Positions 26,494 through 35,291 of a DNA stretch of 64,000 nucleotides are shown here, one piece after another. The DNA lies in contig NC_020166.2 in the NCBI RefSeq assembly GCF_000224145.3, forward strand, positions 4,244,939-4,308,938, in the 5' to 3' direction. The notes beneath the pieces are model-generated. The model was given only the letters and a program-made list of their open reading frames with translations, was not told the origin of the DNA and searched no databases. The stretch comes from Ciona intestinalis (lineage: Eukaryota; Chordata; Ascidiacea; Phlebobranchia; Cionidae). Each line of letters opens with the position of its first letter. Position 1 is the first letter of the stretch. Both the position numbers and the translations under genes were made by a program.

Positions 26494-27569
26494 AGTGGGT
26501 TAATTCATTTAAACTTGAATATAAAAAAATAATATCCAGAAATTCTGGTAAACCCTCTAAACATAAAATCCTTAGATGGTATATGATGAGACGTTGATAG
26601 TTAATAGTTTTTTTCGGCATTAGTGAAGAATCAAGCATTTCCATAGGGTGGCATAGGGCATTGGGATTCACATCCATAAAAGTTTTAAATAAAATATTTC
26701 TTTCACTTTATTTTGTAAATTCATGGTTTTTTTACCTCTACTTTTATTCGATCATTATCGATTACAAATGTTACAAATAAAACAGAGTTTTTCAGCTAGG
26801 GCTTTGGTAAGCTACAAATGCCATTAACTTAAGCGGAAAAGACCAATAATAACATAATTATTGCAACAATATTGTTTTGTTCTGGTAATGTGATATTGCG
26901 CCAAAGCAGTGGGCAAGTTGCATTGTAGCCTTCTCTCTTTGTTAGAGAAAAAAAAGAAAAAATAAATTTCAATACAAAACCCAAAAGATCTGCCTGTTCT
27001 AAATTACGCAAATTTTAGTTACTTTTAAACAATAATGAAACCACAAATATTTATGAATTTGAATATTCAGTACACTGGTAGAAAAACATTTAAAGTACTT
27101 ATATAGTGTTATGTACAGCTATGCCATAATTTGTTCGCGTAAACTATTAAAAAAATTAAATCATATTCGTCTAAAAAACGTCCGAAGTTAAGACAGTTGA
27201 CCGAAGTTAGGACAGGTACCATGTTACAACTTTGTAGGTGATTATTTTTGGGCCTTTTTGATTTTATATATAACAATAAATAACTGAGCATATAACAACA
27301 ATGACAATGTGTTGATTTATAGATTATATATAATTAATATACTTATTCTAATAACAATGTTTAATATTCGTAAAAGTAGCTTAGCTTTTCAAACTTTTAC
27401 TGAAAAAACTCTAAAACTCAAAACAAGTTCGCTCTCCATTAGCGACTCTAGCAACCGTCGTTGCCGAGGTACGATAGGCTCGACGCAGCCTTTTTGATTT
27501 TTTTTTTTTGCAAATAGAGGGCGCCCGCCATGTTTAAAGATAGACTTGTGCGTTTATCGCATATTGTGC
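26494..27569. other. 5' flank of DNAH10 up to the LINE insertion
   Basis: No gene recognised. Contains an imperfect GCAACC-GTC-GTTGCC arrangement at 27451-27465 that recalls RFX half-sites in an unusual order, a T-run, and ATAGAGGGCGC at 27514-27524, which resembles a CTCF core. Any DNAH10 promoter should lie here, but no TATA box stands out. Confidence 0.35.
27554..27569. repeat. Left target-site duplication of the LINE
   Basis: TTATCGCATATTGTGC, repeated exactly at 28345-28360 after the A-tail of the LINE. A direct product of target-primed reverse transcription. Confidence 0.92.
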
Positions 27570-28344
27570 TATAACGAACTCATTAAATCTATACCTGAAA
27601 GCTGGGACACAGGCAATATTGTGATAGAGAATAACAGCGCCAGTAGGGTGCAACAATTGTTAAATGGCATAGGAGAATTAAATTCGACAAGCTCGATGTA
27701 CCGAAGCATTGTTGCGGCGCTGGAGGAACCAATTCTCGGAACGCAACAAAAATGGTGCGCAATGATTGGGAACATAGACGACTGGGAGAAAGTTTACATG
27801 AACAATTATTTTTGCACGTTGGAAACAAAATTAAGATCTTTTCAAATAAAATTACAAAACCACGCTATTGTAACAAATGAAACACTTTTCAAATTGGGAT
27901 TTAAAGACACTGACCGATGCGTNTCATGCAAAACAGAAATAGAAACTTTATTACACGCGTTTTATTATTGCCCGAAAGTTAANNNNNNNNNNNNNNNNNN
28001 NNNNNNNNNNNNNNNNNNNNNNNNNNNNNNNNGGAGGCCCTTTAGTTTTCACTTAAGGCACCTTTTATTTGGTATTACTGACATTCTTGTGAATTGTTTA
28101 TTATTGTGTGCACGTTTCTGTATATACCGATTTAGAATCCAAGCGAAACCACCTGATTTTAATATATTTAAATATGACGCAGAAAATACTCAAATAACGG
28201 AATTTTATATTGCTAAAGCATGTGGGCGAACGTCCACACACTTCTTTAAGTGGGGTGCAACCACCTGAACTGTGTACTTGTACATTGCTTCCGCATAGTT
28301 GCCATTGTTTGTATTATTTTATTCCAATAAAAAAAAAAAAAAAA
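27570..28344 (+). mobile_element. 5'-truncated non-LTR retrotransposon (LINE)
   Basis: The insert carries the C-terminal part of a reverse-transcriptase polyprotein. A continuous frame runs from the insertion edge to a stop near 28268, with an internal assembly gap of 50 N. The visible signature is the zinc-knuckle-like zf-RVT region, with Cys-x-Cys spacing in DRCXSCKTEIETLLHAFYYC (27915-27975). An A-tail follows at 28328-28344. The 5' end lacks the endonuclease and RT catalytic domains, as is typical of truncated insertions. The layout resembles L1/Tx1-type elements; the clade is inferred, not shown. The intact frame and perfect duplication suggest a fairly young insertion. Confidence 0.9.
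27983..28032. other. Assembly gap (50 N)
   Basis: A run of exactly 50 N inside the LINE; the flanking sequence is in the same reading frame. A single N also stands at 27923. Confidence 0.99.
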
Positions 28345-28360
28345 TTATCGCATATTGTGC
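28345..28360. repeat. Right target-site duplication of the LINE
   Basis: Exact copy of the 16 bases at 27554-27569, directly after the A-run. Confidence 0.92.
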
Positions 28361-28591
28361 AGGTGTGTGCACCGAAATATGAAGTGCAAACGAATATTTT
28401 AGTTTAATAAAGAAAAGGTAGTTTAATATGCCATATTATTAAACTATGATGCACCGAAAGTTTTCTGTTGTAGCACGGAGCGGCAAAAATATAATTTGTG
28501 GCCACAATGTAAAATGTGAGTAAAGTTCCACTATTAAAAAATTACAACACAAGCACTCGTTATGTTGCATGATTTGTTATTTTAAGTCTTA

Positions 28592-28788
28592 TATAGTGGG
28601 GTGGGGGAAGATGTGACACTTTTAACACATAATTTTCAAACAGCCTGATCGTGTTTTAAAGAATTAACAACGGTCTGTGGAAGTCGTAAGGAAACGGTTT
28701 CATAATTCTTTGAATGTTCTTTGTTTACTACCAATTGGAAAGAGAAAACAAAATGAAAAGGTGTCCCATCTTCCCCCACCCTACTATA
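28592..28788. mobile_element. MITE, TA-flanked family (copy 2)
   Basis: Ends TATAGTGGGGTGGGGGAAGA and TCTTCCCCCACCCTACTATA are near-perfect inverted repeats. The interior contains GATCGTGTTTTAAAGAATTA and GAATGTTCTTTGTTTACTAC. About 197 bp. Confidence 0.88.
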
Positions 28789-28838
28789 TCTGTTGACTAA
28801 AATTGAATTATAAAACGTATACATAAATTTGATATGCC

Positions 28839-28960
28839 GTTGTCGTAATATATTCGTTCCGATAGATGATTAGTACTGGTGTTGTTATAAATTCGTTTCC
28901 ATTAATATATTTGTACCGGTGTCGTAATATATTCGTTCCGATTGGTGTACTTGTACCGGG
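28839..28960. repeat. Imperfect threefold tandem repeat of about 39 bp
   Basis: The core GTCGTAATATATTCGTTCCG recurs near 28841 and 28920, with a diverged middle copy (GTTATAAATTCGTTTCCATT) near 28883. Each copy is followed by a variant of TGTACCGG or AGTACTGG. Confidence 0.75.
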
Positions 28961-28992
28961 CGCGATTGCGCATGCGCCGATACACTACTATA

Positions 28993-29099
28993 GTATCCGG
29001 CGTGATGCGAAGTCGTATGCAAACCCAATACCGAGTTCCGTGTGGAGCAGCGAAATCCGGACAAAACGAACGAATTCCGGATACTGTGTACAGCCACCT
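28993..29099. mobile_element. Truncated MITE of the AGGTGGCTG/TAA family
   Basis: Same family as the complete copy at 60274-60414: shares GTATCCGGCGTG, GCAGCGAAATCCGGACAAAA, CGAATTCCGGATACTGTGTA and the terminus CAGCCACCT followed by TAA. The left terminal repeat is missing. Confidence 0.75.
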
Positions 29100-29817
29100 T
29101 AAGCGTTCCGTCACCCCCCATTCTTCAAAAAAACTTTTCCCATATATTATTTTATAAAAATAGAGAAGATAATCAGTGTAAATGCTCGTTGAGTGTTAAA
29201 ACTGCTGACATTTTATATTTAGCGAGCTAAATATTTCAACTTAATGTCCCATCTTGCCCCACTTTTTAGTTATGCTGATGTTTATTGCTTTACTATAAAA
29301 TATTTGTTTCTAATTCAATAATTAATCACTCTTGAGAAGTTCTAATATAATATATAGTAGCTAGTAGGGTTGGCCAATTCAAACACTTAAGCACATATTT
29401 TCCCTAGCCCTATTAAAATTGTTCTTTTAGTGATACTATGGGTAGGAGTTATAAGCAGCTGTTGTTTATAATCTAACTAATGCTCTTATCTTGGCAGTTT
29501 ACTGTTGAGAACACCATGAATTGCCTTCATACTTTTATGAATTGAGAACACCTGAGAGCTATTCGCACATTCGCCTTAAAAACACAAAAATATTAACACT
29601 TGCCATTATTTAGACTACTAGACCCAGACTCAACCATGAACGAACACAGCAATTCGGGAGTTAAAATAAAATTGTAACCTTAAGATTGAATTTATATTTT
29701 TATTCTGGATAACAAAATATGGTGACAAACTTTAGTAACTTATATATTTAAATTGCACTTGACAGAACATGAATTGCTTAAACAGGAATGAACACTTCTT
29801 TACTTTAATAAGGTAAT

Positions 29818-32148
29818 TTAGTCGGAACACAGGCCGTCCACAGCAATAGCTTCTATTTCCACTTTAGCTTGTTTGGGAAGACTTCCAGGTGCGAAACATG
29901 CCCTTGCTGGATAGGGTTGTTTAAAATCTACATAATTAACAAGAGTTATATTACTACTAAAAGTTTTTTTCAGTAAAAAAATGATAATGGCACATCACCA
30001 ATATTAAAAGACCACTTCACCCACAAGTAACATACATGGTGACTTACAAGCTGACAAGAGGTGTATAAACGCCCGTGTTATAACGACTGTTGTTTTCCGG
30101 CCACACGGGATAAAGTAAGATTCAACATTCAACTTACACTTTGCATAAATAGAGTTCACTTTTTCAAAGTCGTTAATGTCTCCAAGCAGTACTGTTGTTT
30201 TCACCACTAAAATATAAATAGAAAAAAACTAGTTTATTACATAAAATAAACTTTTTATATTACTTGAATTGGATTCAAACAGATGGATTTGGAAAACAGG
30301 TTAAATTTCAATTGTTTAATGTGGTACATGTTAAATTCGTTCCAGCTACATCTCCCCTCTTTCACACTGAATGGTTTTAGGCTTTTTTGTGTAATGTATA
30401 AAATAAATACTATAAAATACAACAATTTCTTTGTATTTTTACATTTAGTTAGACAATATTTTTAATTATGTAAATGCAAGAGTAACAAATTAAAATATCA
30501 TTTGTCCAGTGCTGTGGAAAAGTGGTTTGCGCGCCTGCCTGTAACCCAGAGGTAATGGGTTTAAGACTTGTCGCACCTACCATTGTGAGCGTATGTGTCC
30601 TTTGGAAAGACACTTATCTGCAATTGCTCCAACCCAGTGGTCACCAATGGGTTGTACGAACTATCAGCCATACATAAAAAAATCCCCCCAAAAAATAATC
30701 ACCCATAAAGTAACATACATGGTAACTCATAACCTGGCAAGAGGTGTATGAACACCCGTGTTATAACGACTTTCGTTTTCTAACCATACGAAGATAAAGT
30801 TTCATGCATTCATTCAGTTAATCAGTTTCAACAGATAAAGCAAAATTTTCTAGCATCATGTTTTATAATAATTATAGTGAAGGGGTTTTATAATAACTGG
30901 GGAGGAGTATCCATACCATTAGAGAAGTTCATGTTGGCTGCCTCAAGGATGTACCCCATGTTTTTAAGAACCTAACAAAGTAAACAGTATTGTAGTAAAA
31001 AAGATATGTAGTATTTTACCAACACATATGATAAGGGAAATAATTATGAATAATAATATAGATGTATCATTTAACCCTGCTTCCATTGCTTCAAGTAATT
31101 GATGTGGTTCGAATAAAGTTGAGTAACTAAAACACAATGACACTAGTCCTGTATTTCTCTTTAATTATTTTTTGTTCCTTATTTGAATGACTTTTGGCAA
31201 TCATAATAATAATAACGTTGTGGTAAATTTCATTGACTGTGTAGCCTATACAACTTTAGTAAAAAGCTGGCATGTAAGGAATCATCACATTAACATTACT
31301 GTACAAACGTGCACTGCGCTAAAACAAGCATGCAGAAAATTGCTGTTGTAGGTTGTGCTACCGCAGGAATTACATTGCTACCGCCATGAGATGTGAATTT
31401 TATAAACCTCTGATTGCTGGAGTGGGATGACATGCCAATCCATTATAATCAAAAATAGTCAATACTAAAGATTTAAAAAAGCAACAATTTTACAGAAAGT
31501 TTATATTCATGACATATATATATGTTTTAACAGTAAAACTAACTTGCTCAGCTTGTGATTCAACATCTGAAGCCATCAGCCCAGTCTCCACATTGAGGCC
31601 AATCTGTCCGGATATGTACAAAGTATTTTCCACTTTAATTGCTTGGCTGTAACATAGAATAAACAAATTACGATATAGAATGAAAACAAATTACGATATG
31701 TTTAAGCATTTATTATTGCACTTGCTAAACGAAACCCTTCGAATTTCAAATCGAAAGGGTTAGTCATTAATTGTCTAACTTAAATGTTACCAGATATATA
31801 TAATATATATTTTACACTTAAATGTCACCATTTGGAAAAACAGATTGTCGGCCATGCAGCTGTTAGAAAAGGTGGACACAGGTGCAGCCGAAGAGCACAA
31901 ATGTTTTTTATTAGAGTTGCGGTTTTCATTTGATTGTTGTTGTTAATTTGTTACTTAGTAACAAAAATGTTGATTTAAGGAATAAAGACAAAACTTTTTT
32001 ATATTTTGCTGTGAATAAAGACAAAATTTTTTGATCTTTTGCTCCCCTTCTAAATGTTCAACGCCCCAAGTTTAACATGTACCAACCTGTACGGTCCAAG
32101 ACCACCTGGTGCTTTAAGACTATTAATAACTTGCCGTACAATACTCAT
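29818..32148 (-). CDS. RIDA: RidA family 2-iminobutanoate/2-iminopropanoate deaminase
   Basis: Hydrolyses reactive enamine/imine intermediates released by PLP enzymes such as threonine dehydratase, so preventing damage to other PLP enzymes. Five exons: 32087-32148, 31544-31646, 30917-30971, 30138-30206, 29818-29927. They join in phase to 132 residues, close to human RIDA (137). The N-terminus MSIVRQVINSLKAPGGLGPY and the segment LYISGQIG are typical. The C-terminal YPARACFAPGSLP carries the substrate-carboxylate-binding Arg (Arg105), and the protein ends KVEIEAIAVDGLCSD. These proteins form trimers with the active site between subunits. A polyadenylation signal lies about 115 bases after the stop. 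Upstream, NDUFAF5 ends 250 bp away on the same strand, and an unpaired splice acceptor (TTTCTTTTTAG, exon start 32199) precedes the ATG by 51 bases, as expected for a trans-spliced or 5'-UTR exon. Introns 3 and 4 contain SINE sequence. Confidence 0.95.
30008..30142 (+). repeat. SINE tail module in RIDA intron 4
   Basis: Contains AAGTAACATACATGGTGACT, GACAAGAGGTGTATAAACGC and GTGTTATAACGACTG, the second half of the SINE seen at 30512, without a head. It ends immediately beside exon 4 of RIDA, so it may supply part of the donor-side intron sequence. Confidence 0.7.
30512..30812 (+). mobile_element. tRNA-related composite SINE in RIDA intron 3
   Basis: Nearly full length: head GTGCTGTGGAAAAGTGGTTT, CCCAGAGGTAATGGGTTTAA, CAATTGCTCCAACCCAGTGG, an A/C-rich middle, then GTAACATACATGGTAACTCA, GGCAAGAGGTGTATGAACAC and GTGTTATAACGACTTTCG, ending in an ATTCATTCA-type tail. 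The module order matches the copy at 12018. Confidence 0.82.
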
Positions 32149-32198
32149 TGTGGCTAATTAGGATTAAATAAATATACAATCAGAATGTGTTAAAATCT

Positions 32199-32215
32199 CC
32201 TAAAAAGAAATTAGG
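32199..32215 (-). promoter_or_regulatory. Unpaired splice acceptor before RIDA
   Basis: On the minus strand AATTTCTTTTTAG|GAG lies 51 bases before the RIDA ATG, in the short gap after NDUFAF5. It could take a spliced leader or close a 5'-UTR intron. The only good nearby donor (AAG|GTAAGC) would give an intron of just 32 bases. Confidence 0.5.
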
Positions 32216-32400
32216 TTTTTATAGAGCTTACCTTGTTTGAAAATTAACATTATTGGTTAAATTTCAAAATTTAGCTTTTAGCAGTTTCATTTATTCTTAT
32301 GAAAACATATAAAATGTAAATAGTAGTATTACGTTAGATGGAGTACAGGTTAGTTGAGCAATGTTATAACCTCAAAACAGAATTAAAAATGTCAGAATTT

Positions 32401-33366
32401 TCATGACATTTTAACATTAAGTCCTTTTGGTACCGCTCCTGGATCAAGTGGTTTGGGTTGAGATTCGTGTGCTTTCCATCCAATCATAAATAACATTTGA
32501 TACGTACATGGCACTGAATTTTTTTCCAAATCACCATACATTGATTGATAAATACCTGATGCTGCTAATATTGTGTCCCGATGCATTGGTTTAATATTTA
32601 TAGCACAATTATTCTCTGCCATGCCTTTTAAATCATACATAACTTCAAACATAGATGGGTAATTTACAACCAGTTGATCAAAATCTAAAGTTACAAGCGT
32701 AAAACCGGCATTGTACATTAAATTGGCAAGTTGATGGCCTTGTATCATAGGTGAGACATGGGGAGCCATTCCCCCTTCCCTTTCTAGCTCAGCCAACTGC
32801 AATGAACAACGAAGTTCAAACAGTGAGTCTGCACCAAGCATCATTCCAATGAAACAGCCGTCTGGTTTTAAAACCCTTAGCACTTCTTTAAAACAGGCTG
32901 GAAGATCATTCACCCAATGCAAACTCATACTTGTGAGTACCATATCAAATGTCTCATCACGAAATGGCAAATTTTCTTCACCAAAGGTAATCGATTGCGT
33001 ATCAAGTACTGAAGTACAAGAATTTAATAAATATCCATTTGAAGTATCTCCTTGAATAAGCATATCAACACCATCCAACTGAGACAGTTCTTCAGAAATA
33101 AACCCTCTCCCACATCCTAAGTCCAATGTGAGAGGTAATGATCGTTTTACATCAGCCACTCGATCAGCAACCATTACTGCTGCTTCCTTTTTTAAATACT
33201 CAAAAACAGCCACATCTTCAAGTTTCGCTGTTCTATCCTTGTGGAGCCTCTTGAGCTTCGTATTAAACACTAAGCGCGCTGCATTGATCGAGGCACTACA
33301 CAGTTGGAAGTGGTATACTCCACTTTTAGTAACTTTCCATAAGTTAGATATTGCTCTCAAACACAT
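32401..33366 (-). CDS. NDUFAF5: NDUFAF5-like complex I assembly factor (SAM-dependent)
   Basis: Mitochondrial class I SAM-fold protein that hydroxylates an arginine of complex I subunit NDUFS7 during early assembly of the peripheral arm. The frame is one uninterrupted exon of 321 codons; human NDUFAF5 has 345 residues. Residues 1-20 (MCLRAISNLWKVTKSGVYHF) look like a mitochondrial presequence: basic, amphipathic, no acidic residue. The SAM-binding glycine motif LDLGCGRGF is at 81-89. Downstream family landmarks are SMSLHWVNDLP, LKPDGCFIG, ELRCSLQLAELEREGG and the C-terminal YQMLFMIGWK. The frame stays open about 40 codons upstream of this ATG without another Met, so I keep the first Met with a sensible presequence. 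Polyadenylation signal AATAAA at 32290-32295 on the minus strand. RIDA follows in the same direction. The lack of introns is odd beside its intron-rich neighbours. Confidence 0.93.
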   Translation of the reverse strand: MCLRAISNLWKVTKSGVYHFQLCSASINAARLVFNTKLKRLHKDRTAKLEDVAVFEYLKKEAAVMVADRVADVKRSLPLTLDLGCGRGFISEELSQLDGVDMLIQGDTSNGYLLNSCTSVLDTQSITFGEENLPFRDETFDMVLTSMSLHWVNDLPACFKEVLRVLKPDGCFIGMMLGADSLFELRCSLQLAELEREGGMAPHVSPMIQGHQLANLMYNAGFTLVTLDFDQLVVNYPSMFEVMYDLKGMAENNCAINIKPMHRDTILAASGIYQSMYGDLEKNSVPCTYQMLFMIGWKAHESQPKPLDPGAVPKGLNVKMS

Positions 33367-33805
33367 AGGTGAAGATGATTTTTTTAATTCATAAAGTTGA
33401 TCAATCTCTTTAGTGCAGTAGCCAGTATTCAGTAGTAAAGCAGTACTATTAGTAATCGTTGGTTGACTCTTTAAAATGGTAAAAGTTTAGAAAGAATTCG
33501 TTTAGTGAATACTGTCAACTACCCTAACTTTGGGCAGATGTTAAACAAATATTGTTTATTTTCTTTAATAGTTTGCGCCAACAAATTATGGCATAGTTTC
33601 ACATTTAAATGTTTTTCCACCCGTAAACCGAGTATTTAAATCATATTCATAAATATTATTAAGTTTTTGTTTTATTTTAAAGTAGTACTTGCTTTTTCTA
33701 GGCTGCATATAACATACTTAACCCAAAGTTAACTTGGACTTAACCCAGTTCTGCTAGCTTTGACTAGAATCTATAGTTTCAGAGTAAGAGAAAAAACTTT
33801 TTGTT

Positions 33806-33909
33806 GAGCACGGTAGTGGTCATATAGATCCTTTTTCGTCGAACAGTTGTTCTTGTTGAGCACGTTGGCGGTTATATAGATCCTTTTTCGTCGAACAGTT
33901 GTTCTTGTT
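33806..33909. repeat. Tandem duplication of a 52-bp unit
   Basis: Units 33806-33857 and 33858-33909 differ at only a few positions near the start and share ATATAGATCCTTTTTCGTCG and AACAGTTGTTCTTGTT. A short GTT run follows the second unit. Confidence 0.88.
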
Positions 33910-34029
33910 GTTGTTGTTTTTTTGCGCAACTTCTTTTCGCATTTATCTTAATTCTAGCATTTTTCTTTAATCTCTTGATTGAAATCAAAGCATAATGTAC
34001 ATTTGTAATTTTTAGGCTACATTTTTAGA

Positions 34030-34480
34030 TTTAAAACCGCATAATTAGCGAATAATTATCGATTACTATACTGTTTGATCAAAAGCGCTAAATTCAAAAT
34101 ATACCGCTTAAACTTTAATTAAAATGATTGCAATCTAAAAAATATTTTGAACTAAGCACAGTTTTATTAATCATACTGCATACGATCGCCTAATTAGCGA
34201 GTAATTAACGATTACTTTTCTGTTTGTTTAAAATTAAGCGCTTTTCCCAAAATGTACTTTTAACATTAATTAATCAAATGTATTCGATACATTAATTCTA
34301 ACCAAGTTTAGTCTTATGAACCATAGTGTAAAAAATCGTTCAATTATTGAGTAATTAATGATTATAACACTTGCGAGTCAAGTGAAACTGCCATACATCG
34401 GGAACCCAGTAATCCTATATCTCTTATTAAAAAAAAAATCCAAAATAATTGTTACACCGGGCGAGGATCGAACTCGGTAT
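34030..34480. repeat. Three diverged tandem units, period 149-150 bp
   Basis: The signature TAATTAGCGA-n-TAATTA-n-CGATTAC appears at 34042, 34191 and (diverged) 34342. Shared intermediate words such as AAGCGCT or AAGCGCTT and TTAATCATACTGCA versus TTATGAACCATAGTG lie in matching places. A further half-signature occurs at 34764. The units contain homeodomain-type TAATTA cores, some overlapping. Confidence 0.6.
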
Positions 34481-34517
34481 ATTAAGCTATTATCTAACCG
34501 GTTGAGCTATAACTCTC
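34450..34517 (-). pseudogene. Decayed tRNA-like sequence
   Basis: On the minus strand an A-box-like TAGCTCAACCGGTTAGA (34492-34509) is followed at proper distance by a B-box-like GAGTTCGATCCTC (34463-34475). The T-stem pairs, but the acceptor ends do not, and the D-stem and anticodon stem are mismatched, so a working tRNA is unlikely. It is either a tRNA pseudogene or the head of an old SINE. Confidence 0.5.
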
Positions 34518-35291
34518 AATGATATGAGATGACGAAACGGCGGCTATACGGTTTAGGAATGTGGGACATTGGGAGTTTTGGAGTGCACGACTGCACGTGT
34601 TGGTGAGATAAGAAATCCTCACAACGATTCACGACTGCATCAAACAATTACCATTTAAGTGAGGACACATTAAATGCACTACTCTTATACCTTATTATCA
34701 TTAATCGTAGTTAAAACATCTTTAATTCAACATCATATGATTAATATTAATTTCCAAAATTACCTAATTACTGCGTGATTACGGTTTGTCAAATGTTATG
34801 AAAACAGACGTTTTTAAGCGACGACAACGTTAACTAGTGTAAGTTTACAATAAACACATTGTACAGAAGTTGTACAAAGCGTATTTACACATATTCTTTA
34901 CCAATCACTCAATCCTTATACGTCATAAGTTTCATTAGTTATAATACATGTATATACATTCTGCTTACTGCTCCACAGTCACCAATGGCGACTAGAACCG
35001 GTTTTGTTGGTTACTTCGGATTTGTTTTTGATTGAGCCCAGTCGACCGTTGTAGTAAAATGATTAATTAATACTATGCTAATTAGTTTATACCGTGCTCA
35101 TGCATTAGATCTGTCATCTCTTGTTTTTATTATTATTAATTTTTATATTTTCTCGTTCTAGCGCCCTCTATAACATCTCTTATTTGGTGATTTCCCCTTT
35201 TTTTAACAACAACGACTGGAAAAATTAAGGCAGCTGTACCTGTATCAAAACCAGTTTCTGATTGCTGTAATATTCAAATCGAACAAATAAA

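Larger units (their letters stand above)
28361..29817. other. Gene-free stretch with MITEs and a minisatellite
   Basis: Holds the MITE at 28592, a threefold repeat at 28839-28960, an NRF1-like palindrome GCGCATGCGC at 28967-28976 and a piece of a second MITE family (28993-29099). A fragment CCATCTTGCCCCAC near 29250 is another MITE end. The RIDA polyadenylation signal (AATAAA on the minus strand) lies at 29699-29704. No coding sequence recognised. Confidence 0.5.
33367..35291. other. Intergenic region between NDUFAF5 and TRAPPC9 (divergent promoters)
   Basis: The two genes point away from each other, so both promoters should lie here. Visible content: a 52-bp tandem duplication, three diverged units of about 150 bp rich in TAATTA, a decayed tRNA-like sequence, and GCGCCCTCTAT at 35161-35171, the reverse complement of a motif at 27514. 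No TATA box is convincingly placed. Confidence 0.5.

Noticed and set aside
27546..28268. 240-codon plus-strand frame as a host gene
   Set aside because: It is the LINE insert; the frame begins in flanking DNA only by chance, and the 16-bp duplication and A-tail mark the insert edges.
31075..31130. Possible extra RIDA exon
   Set aside because: RIDA exons 31544-31646 and 30917-30971 join in phase and match the family without it; adding it would break the conserved alignment.
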